Origin: Nitrospirota bacterium
Lineage (GTDB): Bacteria; Nitrospirota; UBA9217
Length of the DNA: 47,696 nt
NCBI GenBank assembly: GCA_021814615.1
Contig: JAKAHZ010000011.1
Coordinates: 1-47,696 of the forward strand
Direction: 5' to 3'
Numbering within the stretch: position 1 is the first letter of the stretch; each line of letters opens with the position of its first letter. Position numbers and translations under genes: made by a program. Shown here in pieces: positions 17,549 to 25,441 of this stretch. Under the pieces are notes generated by a model. The model had not been told where the DNA came from and did not search any database. It was given only the letters and a program-made list of their open reading frames with translations.

Positions 17549-18823
17549 CTATTTCCACGGGCACTTCTTTCCCTTGATATGCCGCACGAAGTCCTCGCGG
17601 AAATATTTCAGTGCGCTCTGGAGCGGCTCGACCGCGCCCGGCGCAAGGGCGCAGAAGGTGTTACCCGGCCCGAGCAGGCGGCATTGGCCGGCAAGCATGT
17701 CCAGATCGCTCATTTCTCCCGCGCCCGACTCGATGGCCCGGAGCGTCTGCTCGATCCAGGCGAGCCCTTCTCGGCAGGGCGTGCACCAGCCGCAGGATTC
17801 GCGCCGGAAAAACTGTTCCAGGTTGTGGACAAAGCCCACGGGGCAGGTGTGGTCGTCCAGCACGATGGCCGTGCCCGTGCCGAGCCGGCTGCCGGCCTTG
17901 CCCACGGAATCGAAATCCATCTTCACGTCCAGATGTTCGGGAAGAAGAACGTCCGTGGACGCCCCGCCGGGGATGATGCCGCGCAGGCGAAAGCCTTCCT
18001 GCATGCCGCCGGCACGTTCCTCGATCAGTTCGCGCAGGGTCGTGCCCATGGGCAGCTCCCAGGCGCCGGGCCGTTTGACCCTGCCGCTCACGCCGTAGAC
18101 CTTGGTCCCGCCGTCCACGCTTCGGCTGAGGGACTTGAACCATTCGGCGCCGTTGGCGATGATGGGCGAGATGTTCATGACGGTCTCGACGTTGTTCACC
18201 ACCGTGGGTTTGCCCCAGAGCCCGCTCACCTGGGGAAAGGGAGGCTTGGCCCGCGGCGTGGCGCGTCTGCCTTCGAGTGCATTGATGAGCGCGGTTTCCT
18301 CACCGCAGATATATCTGCCCGCGCTGGTGTGCAGACGCAGGTCGAGATTGTATCCCGTGCCGAGAATGCCTTTGCCGAGGTAGTTCTTTGCGTAAGCCTC
18401 GGCAATGGCGCGGCGCAGCCGTTTCGCCGCGAGCGTGTACCCCTGGCGGAGGAAGATATAGGCCCGGTCCGCCTGAATGGCATAGGCCGCGAGAATTACG
18501 CCCTCCACGAGCAGGTTCGGATCGCCTTCGAGCAGGAGGCGGTCTTTGAAGGTTCCCGGTTCCATTTCGTCGGCGTTCACGATGAAATACTTTTGCTTCG
18601 GCGCATGCTCGCCCAGGGGGACAAAGCTCCACTTCATGCCCGTGGGGAATCCCGCGCCGCCCCGGCCGCGGAGGCCGGATGCTTTCACTGCATCCTGCAC
18701 GTCCTTGGGCGACATCGACGTGAGCGCCTTGCGCAGGGCAAGGTAGCCGCCAGCCTGCTCGTACTCAACGAGCGAGAGCGGCTCCTGTCCCGGACGGATG
18801 TTCTTGGTGAGTGGTCGTTCCAT
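17549..18823 (-). CDS. nuoF: NADH-quinone oxidoreductase subunit F
   Basis: This 424-residue subunit binds NADH and FMN and is the electron entry point of complex I. The glycine-rich nucleotide site is GLRGRGGAGFPTGMKW. The FMN/NADH region includes NADEMEPGTFKDR, and ESCGWCTPCREG with a distant fourth cysteine (NTFCALAPGA) ligates the N3 [4Fe-4S] cluster. The ATG at 18823 gives MERPLTKNI. There is no clear Shine-Dalgarno sequence before it; a hairpin repeat fills the gap to nuoE. Length is normal. Confidence 0.97.
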   Translation of the reverse strand: MERPLTKNIRPGQEPLSLVEYEQAGGYLALRKALTSMSPKDVQDAVKASGLRGRGGAGFPTGMKWSFVPLGEHAPKQKYFIVNADEMEPGTFKDRLLLEGDPNLLVEGVILAAYAIQADRAYIFLRQGYTLAAKRLRRAIAEAYAKNYLGKGILGTGYNLDLRLHTSAGRYICGEETALINALEGRRATPRAKPPFPQVSGLWGKPTVVNNVETVMNISPIIANGAEWFKSLSRSVDGGTKVYGVSGRVKRPGAWELPMGTTLRELIEERAGGMQEGFRLRGIIPGGASTDVLLPEHLDVKMDFDSVGKAGSRLGTGTAIVLDDHTCPVGFVHNLEQFFRRESCGWCTPCREGLAWIEQTLRAIESGAGEMSDLDMLAGQCRLLGPGNTFCALAPGAVEPLQSALKYFREDFVRHIKGKKCPWK

Positions 18824-18854
18824 CGTTACATTAGATCCAAGGCAGAGTGCAATC

Positions 18855-18926
18855 TGCCACGAAGGCGCAAAGACACGAAGAGAATATATTCAAGGCATTT
18901 TTCGCGTCTTGGTGTCTTAGTGGCGT
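18855..18926. repeat. Hairpin-forming inverted tract pair in the nuoE-nuoF gap
   Basis: The left arm TGCCACGAAGGCGCAAAGAC at 18855-18874 continues to about 18881. The right arm at 18901-18926, on the opposite strand, reads ACGCCACTAAGACACCAAGA and continues CGCGAA. The arms match at about 20 of 28 positions with a 19-nt spacer. This is the same sequence family as the first GxxExxY module but without a gene between the arms. Confidence 0.75.
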
Positions 18927-18945
18927 CATCGTCCTGATTTTCTGC

Positions 18946-19410
18946 TCAAGTATATTTCCGCAGAATTCCTTCAATTGCTCCCGGTTCCACGGGCCCGTAC
19001 AGGTCATTATCAATCATCATCACCGGCGCGCGGTCGCAGGCGCCCATGCACGATGCAGGCAGGAGCGTGAAACGGTTGTCCTTCGTCGTCTCGCCGTAGG
19101 TTATGCCCATGCGTGCCTTAAGATGCTCGTAGAGCGGATTCAGCCCCAGGGACCAGCAGACCATGCTGTCGCAGAGCGTGATGACGTGCCTTCCCACGGG
19201 CTTGCGGAAGACGAAGCTGTAAAAGGTGGCGACGGCGTCCAGCTCTGCCGGCGTCATGCCCAAAAGCAGCGCAATCTCCGCCAGGTTCTCGTCGGACACC
19301 CAGCCGCGCCGCTTCTGGACCGCGAGGAGCGCCTCGACGCAGGCCTGCTCCCTGCGCTCTGCCTGCGCCAGTTCTTCGGCGATCTCGCTCTTTTCTTCGT
19401 CGGTCAGCAT
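18946..19410 (-). CDS. nuoE: NADH-quinone oxidoreductase subunit E
   Basis: This 154-residue thioredoxin-fold [2Fe-2S] subunit is partner to NuoF in the NADH-oxidising module. The cluster ligands are seen in TLCDSMVCW and in ASCMGACDRAPVMMI. The N-terminal helical part (EALLAVQKRRGWVSDE) is typical. The ATG at 19410 is preceded by a pyrimidine/AT run (TATATTTTTTCTTT) with no Shine-Dalgarno motif. Tracts lie on both sides of the gene. Confidence 0.96.
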   Translation of the reverse strand: MLTDEEKSEIAEELAQAERREQACVEALLAVQKRRGWVSDENLAEIALLLGMTPAELDAVATFYSFVFRKPVGRHVITLCDSMVCWSLGLNPLYEHLKARMGITYGETTKDNRFTLLPASCMGACDRAPVMMIDNDLYGPVEPGAIEGILRKYT

Positions 19411-19421
19411 AAAGAAAAAAT

Positions 19422-19550
19422 ATAGACACTGAGGACACTGACAGCTGCCGAGTCAAAATATATTGACACGGATAACTTCGGATAAAGCTATGATAACAGC
19501 GGATAGATCAGAAGCGTTTTCTTTTCGTTTCAGTGTCAACAGTGTCAAAA
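19422..19550. repeat. Gene-less inverted ACACTGA tract pair in the nuoCD-nuoE gap
   Basis: The left arm TAGACACTGAGGACACTGAC (19423-19442) faces a right arm (19529-19550) that reads TTTTGACACTGTTGACACTG on the opposite strand. Between them lies a second flavour, GACACGGATAACTTCGGATA and ATAACAGCGGATA. This is the arm family of the second GxxExxY module, here with no open frame inside. It could be a decayed or minimal version of such a unit. Confidence 0.8.
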
Positions 19551-19551
19551 A

Positions 19552-21297
19552 TCATCTGTCCAGGTCCGCCAGGATGAAATCGATGCTGCCCAGGGTTGCC
19601 AGCAGGTCGGCGATCATCGAGCCGCGGCAGATCATCGGCACCATCTGCATGTGGGGGAACGAAGGCGTTCGGATCCGCGTGCGGTAGGAGTGGATCCCGC
19701 CGTCGCTGATCAGGTAATACCCGTTGTTCCCCTTCGTCGCTTCGATGCCCACGAAGCCCTCGCCCGCGGGGATCACCGGGCCCCAGGAGACACCGAGGAA
19801 GTGGGTGATCAGGGTCTCGATGTCCTGCATGGTCCGCTCCTTGCGGGGCAGCGCGGCAAGGGGGTTGTTCGCTTTGTAATCACCTGGCGGCATGTTCCTC
19901 ATGCACTGCTCCACGATGCGCATGCTCTGGCGAATTTCCTCGAGCCTGACGATGCCTCGGTCGTAGCAATCGCCATGTGCCGCCGTGGGAATTTCGAAAT
20001 CAAACTGCTCGTAGCCCGAATAGGGCCGTTTCTTCCGGAAGTCCCAGTCCAGTCCGCAGGCGCGCAGGCCCGGCCCGGTGACGCCCCATTCAACTGCTTC
20101 ATCGAGGCTGTAAGCGCCCACTCCCCTGGTGCGCGCCTTGAAGATGCTGTTCTGCATCACGATCCTGTCATAGTCCCTGAGGCGGGAGGGAAGATAGGCC
20201 AGGAAATCGGCGATCAGGCGGTCCCATCCCTTGGGCAGGTCCTGGGCCACGCCGCCGATCCGGAACCAGGCCGGGTGCATGCGTCCGCCGCAGATAGCCT
20301 CGACGATGGAGAAGACACGCTCTCGGTCCGTGAAGGTGTAGAAGACCGGCGACAGGGCGCCCACGTCCTGTGCAAAGGTGCCGTACCAGACGAGATGGTT
20401 CTGGATGCGGAAGAGCTCGGCAAGCATGACGCGGATCACCTTCACCCGGTCGGGAACCTCGATGCCCGCCAGCTGCTCAACGGCAAGCACATAGGCAAGG
20501 TTGTTCATGACGCCGCCGAAATAGTCCACACGGTCCGTGTAGGGGATGTAGGTGTGCCAGGTCTGGCGCTCGGCCATTTTCTCGGCGCCCCGGTGATGGT
20601 ACCCGATGTCGAGCACCGCGTCGTGGATCTCCTCGCCGTCGAGCTGCAGGATGATGCGCAGCAGGCCGTGGGTCCCCGGATGCTGCGGGCCCAGGTTCAG
20701 GAAGAGGTGCTCCACGCCGTGCTCCAGCGACCGGAGGCCCCATTCCTCGGGCCTGAACCGGAGCGCCTGCTGCTCCTGATCCATCCTGTCGTCGGGTATG
20801 CGGAAGGGGCCCATGTCGGTCGCGCGCGCGGGATGGTCCTTGCGCAGGGGATGGCCCTGCCAGGTGGGCGGCATCAGGATCCGGCGCAGGTGCGGATGAC
20901 CGTCGAAGGTGATGCCGAAGAGATCCCAGGCCTCCCGCTCGTACCAGTTCGCCGACGGCCAGAGCTTCGTGATCGACGGGAGCGACGGCGCATCGCCGGT
21001 AAGCGGGACCTTGATCCGAACGTCCTCATTCCGGTCATAGGACAGGAGATGATAGACCGCGGTAAAGTCGCTTTGCGGCTGATCGGCGCGTTTCTCGCGC
21101 ACCCGCTCGTCGATCGCCGTGAGATCGTAGAGCATGCGATAGGGCCGGTCCACGCCGGTTTTCAGATGGCGCAGTACGTCCACGATCCGCTCTTTCGCGA
21201 CCCAGAGCGTCGGGATATCGTCCTTCGTGGGTTGGACCGCGATGATGGCGTCGCCGAAAGAGCTTTGCAGATGATTGACAATGGAAGGATCGATCAT
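19552..21297 (-). CDS. nuoCD: NADH-quinone oxidoreductase fused subunits C and D
   Basis: This 581-residue fusion belongs to the connecting fragment of complex I. Residues about 1-185 are NuoC-like with [36 protein letters not shown] as landmarks. From about 200 on it is NuoD-like with [34 protein letters not shown] and the C-terminal ending ADLDR, part of the quinone-site subunit. Such fusion is known from E. coli and several other bacteria. The ATG at 21297 gives [15 protein letters not shown]. No Shine-Dalgarno sequence is seen; an AT-rich stretch and a repeat arm precede it. Confidence 0.97.
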   Translation of the reverse strand: MIDPSIVNHLQSSFGDAIIAVQPTKDDIPTLWVAKERIVDVLRHLKTGVDRPYRMLYDLTAIDERVREKRADQPQSDFTAVYHLLSYDRNEDVRIKVPLTGDAPSLPSITKLWPSANWYEREAWDLFGITFDGHPHLRRILMPPTWQGHPLRKDHPARATDMGPFRIPDDRMDQEQQALRFRPEEWGLRSLEHGVEHLFLNLGPQHPGTHGLLRIILQLDGEEIHDAVLDIGYHHRGAEKMAERQTWHTYIPYTDRVDYFGGVMNNLAYVLAVEQLAGIEVPDRVKVIRVMLAELFRIQNHLVWYGTFAQDVGALSPVFYTFTDRERVFSIVEAICGGRMHPAWFRIGGVAQDLPKGWDRLIADFLAYLPSRLRDYDRIVMQNSIFKARTRGVGAYSLDEAVEWGVTGPGLRACGLDWDFRKKRPYSGYEQFDFEIPTAAHGDCYDRGIVRLEEIRQSMRIVEQCMRNMPPGDYKANNPLAALPRKERTMQDIETLITHFLGVSWGPVIPAGEGFVGIEATKGNNGYYLISDGGIHSYRTRIRTPSFPHMQMVPMICRGSMIADLLATLGSIDFILADLDR

Positions 21298-21312
21298 AGA
21301 ATATAAAGAATA

Positions 21313-21437
21313 TTAGACACTGAAGACTCTGATAACGGCTAAGATAACGGCGGATAATTCGAGCTCCTGTCAGCTTCTTCAGGCTGTTGATCCGCTTCTT
21401 CTGTGTCAAAGACGTTTTCAGCGCCCTCAGTGTCGAT
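21313..21437. repeat. Gene-less inverted tract pair in the nuoB-nuoCD gap
   Basis: The left arm TTAGACACTGAAGACTCTGA (21313-21332) faces TATCGACACTGAGGGCGCTG read on the other strand at about 21418-21437. The interior has GATAACGGCTAAGATAACGG and CGGATAA, close to the interior of the tract pair at 19422-19550. Both elements therefore share arms and core, though eroded. Confidence 0.7.
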
Positions 21438-21441
21438 AAAT

Positions 21442-22056
21442 TCACACTTCATCCGGCGGCCGGAGAAACGTCGCCTGCTGGCGTTCGGCCCGCTTCAAAT
21501 CCCGCATGCACGGCGGTTCGGGCGTGATGATATCCTGGGGCCCCGCTTTCCAGCTCAAGGGGCGGCGCTCCTTTCCGACCTTTTCGCTCAGGAGCAGCAA
21601 TCCCTCCATGAACGCATCCGGCCGGGGCGGGCAGCCAGGCACATAAACATCCACGGGCAGGAACTTGTCCACGCCCTGCACAACGCTGTAGATATCGTAC
21701 ATGCCGCCCGAGTTGGCGCAGGACCCCATGGAAATGACCCAGCGCGGCTCCATCATCTGCTCATAGAGCCGTTTGATCACCGGCGCGACCTTGATGAACA
21801 CGGTCCCGGCGACGATCATGAGATCGGCTTCGCGCGGCGTGCCGCGGATCACCTCGGCTCCGTAGCGCGCGATATCGTATTTGCTTGTCAGGCTCGTCGC
21901 CATTTCCACGTAACAGCAGGAGAGACCGAAGTTGAAGGGCCAGATCGAGTTCTTGCGGCCCCAGGCGAGGAGGTCCTGCAGCCGCGTCAGGAAGAGGCTC
22001 TGGCGAACCGCTTCATCGACGGAAGGGGCGTTCGCCTTGGTGAGTGACCAGTTCAT
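21442..22056 (-). CDS. nuoB: NADH-quinone oxidoreductase subunit B
   Basis: This 204-residue subunit carries cluster N2, the electron donor to quinone. Ligands are visible in [21 protein letters not shown] and [11 protein letters not shown]. The C-terminal tail (about 170-204) is longer than the minimum of the family. The ATG at 22056 has AAAGGA six bases upstream. A 107-nt gap to nuoA contains a short GC hairpin but no repeat tract. Confidence 0.97.
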   Translation of the reverse strand: MNWSLTKANAPSVDEAVRQSLFLTRLQDLLAWGRKNSIWPFNFGLSCCYVEMATSLTSKYDIARYGAEVIRGTPREADLMIVAGTVFIKVAPVIKRLYEQMMEPRWVISMGSCANSGGMYDIYSVVQGVDKFLPVDVYVPGCPPRPDAFMEGLLLLSEKVGKERRPLSWKAGPQDIITPEPPCMRDLKRAERQQATFLRPPDEV

Positions 22057-22096
22057 GGGATCCTTTCGAAAAGAACGGCGGGAGGGCCGGAATAAC

Positions 22097-22113
22097 GGGG
22101 CTGCCGCAGCCCC
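22097..22113. other. GC-rich hairpin in the nuoA-nuoB gap
   Basis: GGGGCTG at 22097-22103 pairs with CAGCCCC at 22107-22113 across a 3-nt loop. No T run follows on the minus strand, so it is not a terminator. It could affect RNA stability or be neutral. Confidence 0.4.
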
Positions 22114-22163
22114 GGTTGCGTTCGCCGGATATCTGCGCTACACTTTTTTCGGCTGGGCGGTCA

Positions 22164-22586
22164 TCAGCCGCTGTCCATGCCTTCGGAACGCTGCCGCTGC
22201 GTCGGTTTCCGTTTCCCCCATTCCAATGCTCCCTCCCGCCAGAGATAGGCCAGGGCCGCCGCGAGCACGGCGATGAAGATCAGCGCCTCCAGGTAGCCCG
22301 GCCACCCGGCCTCCCTGACTGAAACGGCCCATGCGTAGAGGAAGACTGCTTCCAGGTCGAAGAGAAGGAAAAAAACCGCGACGAGATAGAACTTGATGTC
22401 GAAACGCACGCGCGCCGAGCCGGTGGGGACGATGCCAGATTCATACGGCTCTCCCGTCGAGCGCTCCCGGTGGCGCTGTCCGAGGATCGACGAGAGCGCG
22501 AGGAGCGCGACGATGGCGACGACGGCCGCGAGGAAGTACAGGGCCAGCGGCCAGAGAGGGGCTTCGGACTGCGCCGGGGTATTCAA
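22164..22586 (-). CDS. nuoA: NADH-quinone oxidoreductase subunit A
   Basis: This 140-residue, three-helix membrane subunit of complex I is the first gene of the operon. It contains EPYESGIVPTGSARVRFDIK and the DLEAVFLYAWA helix with conserved acidic residues. No ATG is available. I choose TTG at 22586, which has AGGAG ten bases upstream and lies after the predicted transcription start. A TTG at 22613 would fall at or before that start. The C-terminal tail is charged and extends about 20 residues past the last helix. Confidence 0.92.
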   Translation of the reverse strand: MNTPAQSEAPLWPLALYFLAAVVAIVALLALSSILGQRHRERSTGEPYESGIVPTGSARVRFDIKFYLVAVFFLLFDLEAVFLYAWAVSVREAGWPGYLEALIFIAVLAAALAYLWREGALEWGKRKPTQRQRSEGMDSG

Positions 22587-22617
22587 GGGATGATTGCTCC
22601 TGATTGGTCTCAAACAA

Positions 22618-22645
22618 AGAATACCATAGCACCGAGGAAAGTCAA
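22618..22645 (-). promoter_or_regulatory. sigma70-like promoter of the nuo operon
   Basis: On the minus strand TTGACT (22645-22640) and TATTCT (22623-22618) are separated by 16 nt. Transcription would start near 22611, about 25 nt before the nuoA TTG at 22586. It is the only strong match seen ahead of nuoA and faces away from the FKBP promoter. Confidence 0.65.
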
Positions 22646-22703
22646 GAAAGGTGTGCCCGCAGTGTTCCCCTGAATCCGTGCCGCCCCGCAGGCCGATTTA
22701 GCG

Positions 22704-22732
22704 TTGACAACCACGGCGAACGCTGTTACTCT
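22704..22732 (+). promoter_or_regulatory. sigma70-like promoter of the FKBP-TPR operon
   Basis: TTGACA (22704-22709) and TACTCT (22727-22732) are separated by exactly 17 nt. The expected start near 22739 leaves a leader of about 37 nt to the ATG at 22776. It is divergent from the nuo promoter, with the -35 boxes about 58 nt apart. Confidence 0.65.
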
Positions 22733-22775
22733 ACACAGCGATTCTGCCGCATTCCATCACCCCGAGGAGGAGATC

Positions 22776-23663
22776 ATGAACATCGTCAAAGGACTTGCGC
22801 TGCCGCTGTGCTTGCTGCTGGCCGCGTCGCCCGTACTTGCCGCCGACAAGGAGGGCACGAAGGCGGAGAAGGCCGAAAAAGCCGTTCCCAAGGCCGCGAA
22901 GAAGGCGGCGCCGCGGAAGAAAGAACTGACGACGCATAAGGAGAAGCTGAGCTATTCCGTGGGCTTCAACACCGGTTACGGACTCAGGCGGAACCTGGAT
23001 GCGCAATCCATCGATGTGGACTTCGACCTGGTGAAGCAGGGATTCGTCGAAGCCCTGTCCAAGGACCCTTCCCGTGTTCCGGAGCAGGAAATCCGCGAGA
23101 TCCTGATGAATCTCCAGAAAGATCTGGAAGCGAAGCGCAAGGAAGCCATGGCCAAGCAGCAGGAACAGATGAAGGAAGAGGCTGAGAAGAACAAGAAGGC
23201 GGGCGATGCCTTCCTGAAGGAAAACAGCGCCAAGGAAGGCGTGAAGGTCACTCCGAGCGGCCTGCAGTACAAGATCGTTGCCGAGGGCAAGGGCAAGTCG
23301 CCTGAGCCCAACTCCGTGGTGTCGGTGAACTACCGCGGGACCCTGATCGACGGGACCGAATTCGACAGCTCCTATAAACGCGGCACGCCGGCGACCTTCC
23401 AGCTGAACCAGGTGATCAAGGGATGGACCGAAGGCCTGCAGCTGATCAAGGAAGGCGGCAAGATCCAGCTCTTCGTTCCTTCGGACCTCGGTTACGGTGA
23501 TCGGGGAGCGGGCCAGCAGATCCAGCCGGGATCGACGCTCATCTTCGATGTCGAGCTGATCTCGGTTCAGGAACCGCCGACGGCTCCCGCGGGAGAGGTG
23601 ATGAAGAGTCAGCCGACCGCGACTCCAGCGATGAAGTCGGAGCCCGCGGGCACGAAGAAGTAG
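22776..23663 (+). CDS. Secreted FKBP-type peptidyl-prolyl cis-trans isomerase with N-terminal helical domain
   Basis: This 295-residue protein has a clear signal peptide (MNIVKGLALPLCLLLAASPVLA, cut after ALA), then a Lys/Ala-rich linker and an FKBP-N dimerisation domain (about 50-155) with the long helix KEAMAKQQEQMKEEAEKNKK. The FKBP catalytic domain runs about 160-265 (GLQYKIVAEGKG, NYRGTLIDGTEFDSSY, IQLFVPSDLGYGDRG). This is the Mip/FkpA layout: a periplasmic or surface prolyl isomerase and chaperone. The start is set by GAGGAGG nine bases before the ATG. A Pro/Thr/Lys tail closes the protein. It heads an operon with a second FKBP and a TPR protein. Confidence 0.95.
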   Translation: MNIVKGLALPLCLLLAASPVLAADKEGTKAEKAEKAVPKAAKKAAPRKKELTTHKEKLSYSVGFNTGYGLRRNLDAQSIDVDFDLVKQGFVEALSKDPSRVPEQEIREILMNLQKDLEAKRKEAMAKQQEQMKEEAEKNKKAGDAFLKENSAKEGVKVTPSGLQYKIVAEGKGKSPEPNSVVSVNYRGTLIDGTEFDSSYKRGTPATFQLNQVIKGWTEGLQLIKEGGKIQLFVPSDLGYGDRGAGQQIQPGSTLIFDVELISVQEPPTAPAGEVMKSQPTATPAMKSEPAGTKK

Positions 23664-23678
23664 CAAGAGATGTGGACC

Positions 23679-23711
23679 GGGCGCGGCAATTCGCCGCGCC
23701 CGCATTATTTT
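23679..23711 (+). terminator. Stem-loop after the first FKBP gene, weak terminator or attenuator
   Basis: A 9-bp GC stem (23679-23687 with 23693-23701) and a 5-nt loop are followed by a short ATTATTTT run. The next FKBP gene starts only 19 nt further on, so partial termination that lowers expression of the downstream genes is likelier than a full stop. Confidence 0.5.
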
Positions 23712-23729
23712 GGCAGGGCGGGAAACAGC

Positions 23730-24437
23730 ATGGCGATACGAATCATCGTGATCCTCTTTTTTCTGGCGATATGTTCTCCGGCTCAGGCCGGCGAGCCGGC
23801 GCAGCTCAAGACGAAGCAGGACCGCGTGAGCTACAGCGCGGGTTACGACATGGCCGTGAAGATCAAGGAAAGCGGCGTCCCGGTCGATCCCGACATCGTG
23901 ATCCGGGCCGTGACCGACGTGCTCAAGGGACGGCCGACGCTGATGACCGAGAAGGAGGTCAATGAGGTCATTTCGCATTTTCGCGAGGAACGCAAGGCCG
24001 AGCTGTCGGAGAAGAACAAGCGCGAAGGCGAGGAATTTCTCGCCGCAAACGCGAAGAAGGAAGGGATTGTCGTGCTGCCCAGCGGTCTGCAATACAAGAT
24101 CGTGAAGCCGGGGAGCGGAAGAACGCCCCTGTCGACGGATCTCGTGCGCGTGCATTACCGGGGCACGCTGATCGACGGCGCCGAGTTCGACAACTCGCGC
24201 AAACGGGGCCAGCCCGTCCTCTTCGCAGTGAACCAGGCGATCAAAGGGTGGGGCGAAGCCCTCATGTTGATGAAGGAGGGGGCAACTTGGCAACTCTTCA
24301 TTCCTGCCGGTCTGGCTTACGGCGACCGCGGCATTCCGGGGAGCCCCATCGGCCCCGACGCAGCGCTGATCTACGAGATCGAACTTCTGTCGGTGATGCC
24401 CCAGGCGCAGGACGGCTCGCAGGAGAAGAAACCATGA
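23730..24437 (+). CDS. Second secreted FKBP-type prolyl isomerase
   Basis: This 235-residue protein has the same plan as its upstream neighbour but is shorter. It has a signal peptide (MAIRIIVILFFLAICSPAQA), an FKBP-N helical domain starting LKTKQDRVSYSAGYDMAVK, and a C-terminal FKBP domain with GLQYKIVKPGSG, HYRGTLIDGAEFDNSR and QLFIPAGLAYGDRG. Shared motifs suggest a tandem duplication followed by divergence; the Lys-rich linker is missing here. The ATG at 23730 starts the signal peptide. The stop overlaps the next ATG as ATGA, coupling it to the TPR gene. Confidence 0.94.
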   Translation: MAIRIIVILFFLAICSPAQAGEPAQLKTKQDRVSYSAGYDMAVKIKESGVPVDPDIVIRAVTDVLKGRPTLMTEKEVNEVISHFREERKAELSEKNKREGEEFLAANAKKEGIVVLPSGLQYKIVKPGSGRTPLSTDLVRVHYRGTLIDGAEFDNSRKRGQPVLFAVNQAIKGWGEALMLMKEGATWQLFIPAGLAYGDRGIPGSPIGPDAALIYEIELLSVMPQAQDGSQEKKP

Positions 24438-25105
24438 AGCGTCTTGTGACCCTTATCCTTGCCGCGCTGATGCTCCTGTGCTGCTCCCTTCCGGGGAGCG
24501 CGGTGGAAATGACCAAGGAAGAAGATCAGGCGGCCCGCGCAAAGGAGGCCCTGGGGTGGTTCGACAAGGGGGCCGCGCTTGAGGCCGCGCAGAAGCATGA
24601 ACAGGCCATCGAGGCCTTCAGCAAAGCGCTTGAGCTCCAGCTGTCGTTCCCTCAGGCCTTCGTGGCGCGGGGACAGGTGTACGCCAAACTGGGCCAGAAC
24701 GGCCGGGCGCTGGAGGATTACAACCGCGCCATCTACCTCGACCGGCAGAACGCCCAGGCATTCAACAGCCGCGGCGCGCTCTTCGTCGCGACGGGCAGGA
24801 ACCTTTCCGCTGTCAAGGACTTTACCGAGGCCATTGTCATCGATCCGGGCAACAGCTCCTATCATGAGAACCGCGCCGCCGCCTATGCGCGGCTCAAGGA
24901 GTTCGGGAAGGCAATCATCGATTACAGCTTCGTCATCGCCGCGGATCCGAGGAACAAAAACGCACTCGCGGGTCGCGGCGCAGCCTACTATCACAGCGGC
25001 GACGACAAACACGCGCTCGACGATCTTCAGAAAGCCTGCAGCCTGGGGAGCAAGACAGGGTGCACAAGCCTGAAAGCGCTTCAGAAGGCAAAGCAGGGCA
25101 AGTAA
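24434..25105 (+). CDS. Secreted TPR-repeat protein
   Basis: This 223-residue protein has an N-terminal signal sequence (MKRLVTLILAALMLLCCSLP; the cysteines might make it a lipoprotein, though the lipobox is poor) and about five TPR units from residue 35 on. Examples are AIEAFSKALELQLSFPQA, ALEDYNRAIYLDRQNAQA and AVKDFTEAIVIDPGN. TPRs are protein-binding scaffolds. Coupled translation with two FKBP isomerases suggests a periplasmic folding or assembly partner, which is inference. A C-terminal unit with two cysteines (CSLGSKTGC) resembles the ends of Sel1/TPR proteins. Confidence 0.88.
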   Translation: MKRLVTLILAALMLLCCSLPGSAVEMTKEEDQAARAKEALGWFDKGAALEAAQKHEQAIEAFSKALELQLSFPQAFVARGQVYAKLGQNGRALEDYNRAIYLDRQNAQAFNSRGALFVATGRNLSAVKDFTEAIVIDPGNSSYHENRAAAYARLKEFGKAIIDYSFVIAADPRNKNALAGRGAAYYHSGDDKHALDDLQKACSLGSKTGCTSLKALQKAKQGK

Positions 25106-25290
25106 GCGAACGACCGATGGGTGCTGGTCGAAACCCGCCTGTCCCCTTCCGCCGTATGCCGTGCGCAAAAGCGTATCCTCATCAAAGGTGCTAGGGTCAT
25201 CTATGGCAGGAGCGGAGCTTCTTTTCCCGCCGCTTGTCGCGAGCTATGTAGTATTTTAATGGTATCAAAATAGAAACGACATAAATAGCC
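25106..25290. other. Intergenic stretch with no recognised feature
   Basis: After the TPR gene this GC-rich sequence shows no convincing frame on either strand. I saw no terminator with a T run and no known riboswitch signature. It leads into the palindromic repeat at 25291. Confidence 0.5.
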
Positions 25291-25360
25291 GTCATTCCCG
25301 AGGCTTTAATCGGGAATCTGGTGTTAAACCATATCCCCGATAGAGACATCCGGGGATGAC
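25291..25360. repeat. Palindromic GTCATTCCCG...CGGGGATGAC repeat
   Basis: GTCATTCCCG at 25291-25300 faces CGGGGATGAC at 25351-25360. Each half contains its own small stem (CCCGAGGCTTTAATCGGG and ATCCCCGATAGAGACATCCGGGGAT in part). This double-hairpin plan matches the inner repeat at 28822-28892 and the GTCATTCCCG intergenic repeats common in proteobacterial genomes. Confidence 0.7.
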
Positions 25361-25397
25361 AGGCCAGGAAGAATCCAGATTATTACGAGTCCGTTAA

Positions 25398-25414
25398 TAA
25401 TAATCCGATATTAT
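25398..25414. promoter_or_regulatory. AT-rich palindrome upstream of the reductase gene, possible operator
   Basis: AATAAT and ATTATT are separated by CCGAT, 27 nt before the ATG of the reductase gene, in an AT-rich patch within a GC-rich region. This is a typical position for an operator or promoter. No specific regulator can be named. Confidence 0.25.
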
Positions 25415-25441
25415 TTGAATAAGATATCGTAGGGAGGCGTT

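Noticed and set aside
17104-21437. Tracts considered as a CRISPR array
   Set aside because: Units are 8-10 nt, arms are inverted rather than direct with unique spacers, and no cas genes are present.
22097-22113. nuoA-nuoB hairpin considered as a terminator
   Set aside because: No T run follows and ending transcription here would cut off the rest of the operon.
22731-24293. 520-codon minus-strand frame opposite the FKBP genes
   Set aside because: Antisense of two clear FKBP proteins with signal peptides; no motifs of its own.
25106-25290. Possible riboswitch or small RNA after the TPR gene
   Set aside because: No known aptamer signature and no convincing terminator or promoter pair was seen.
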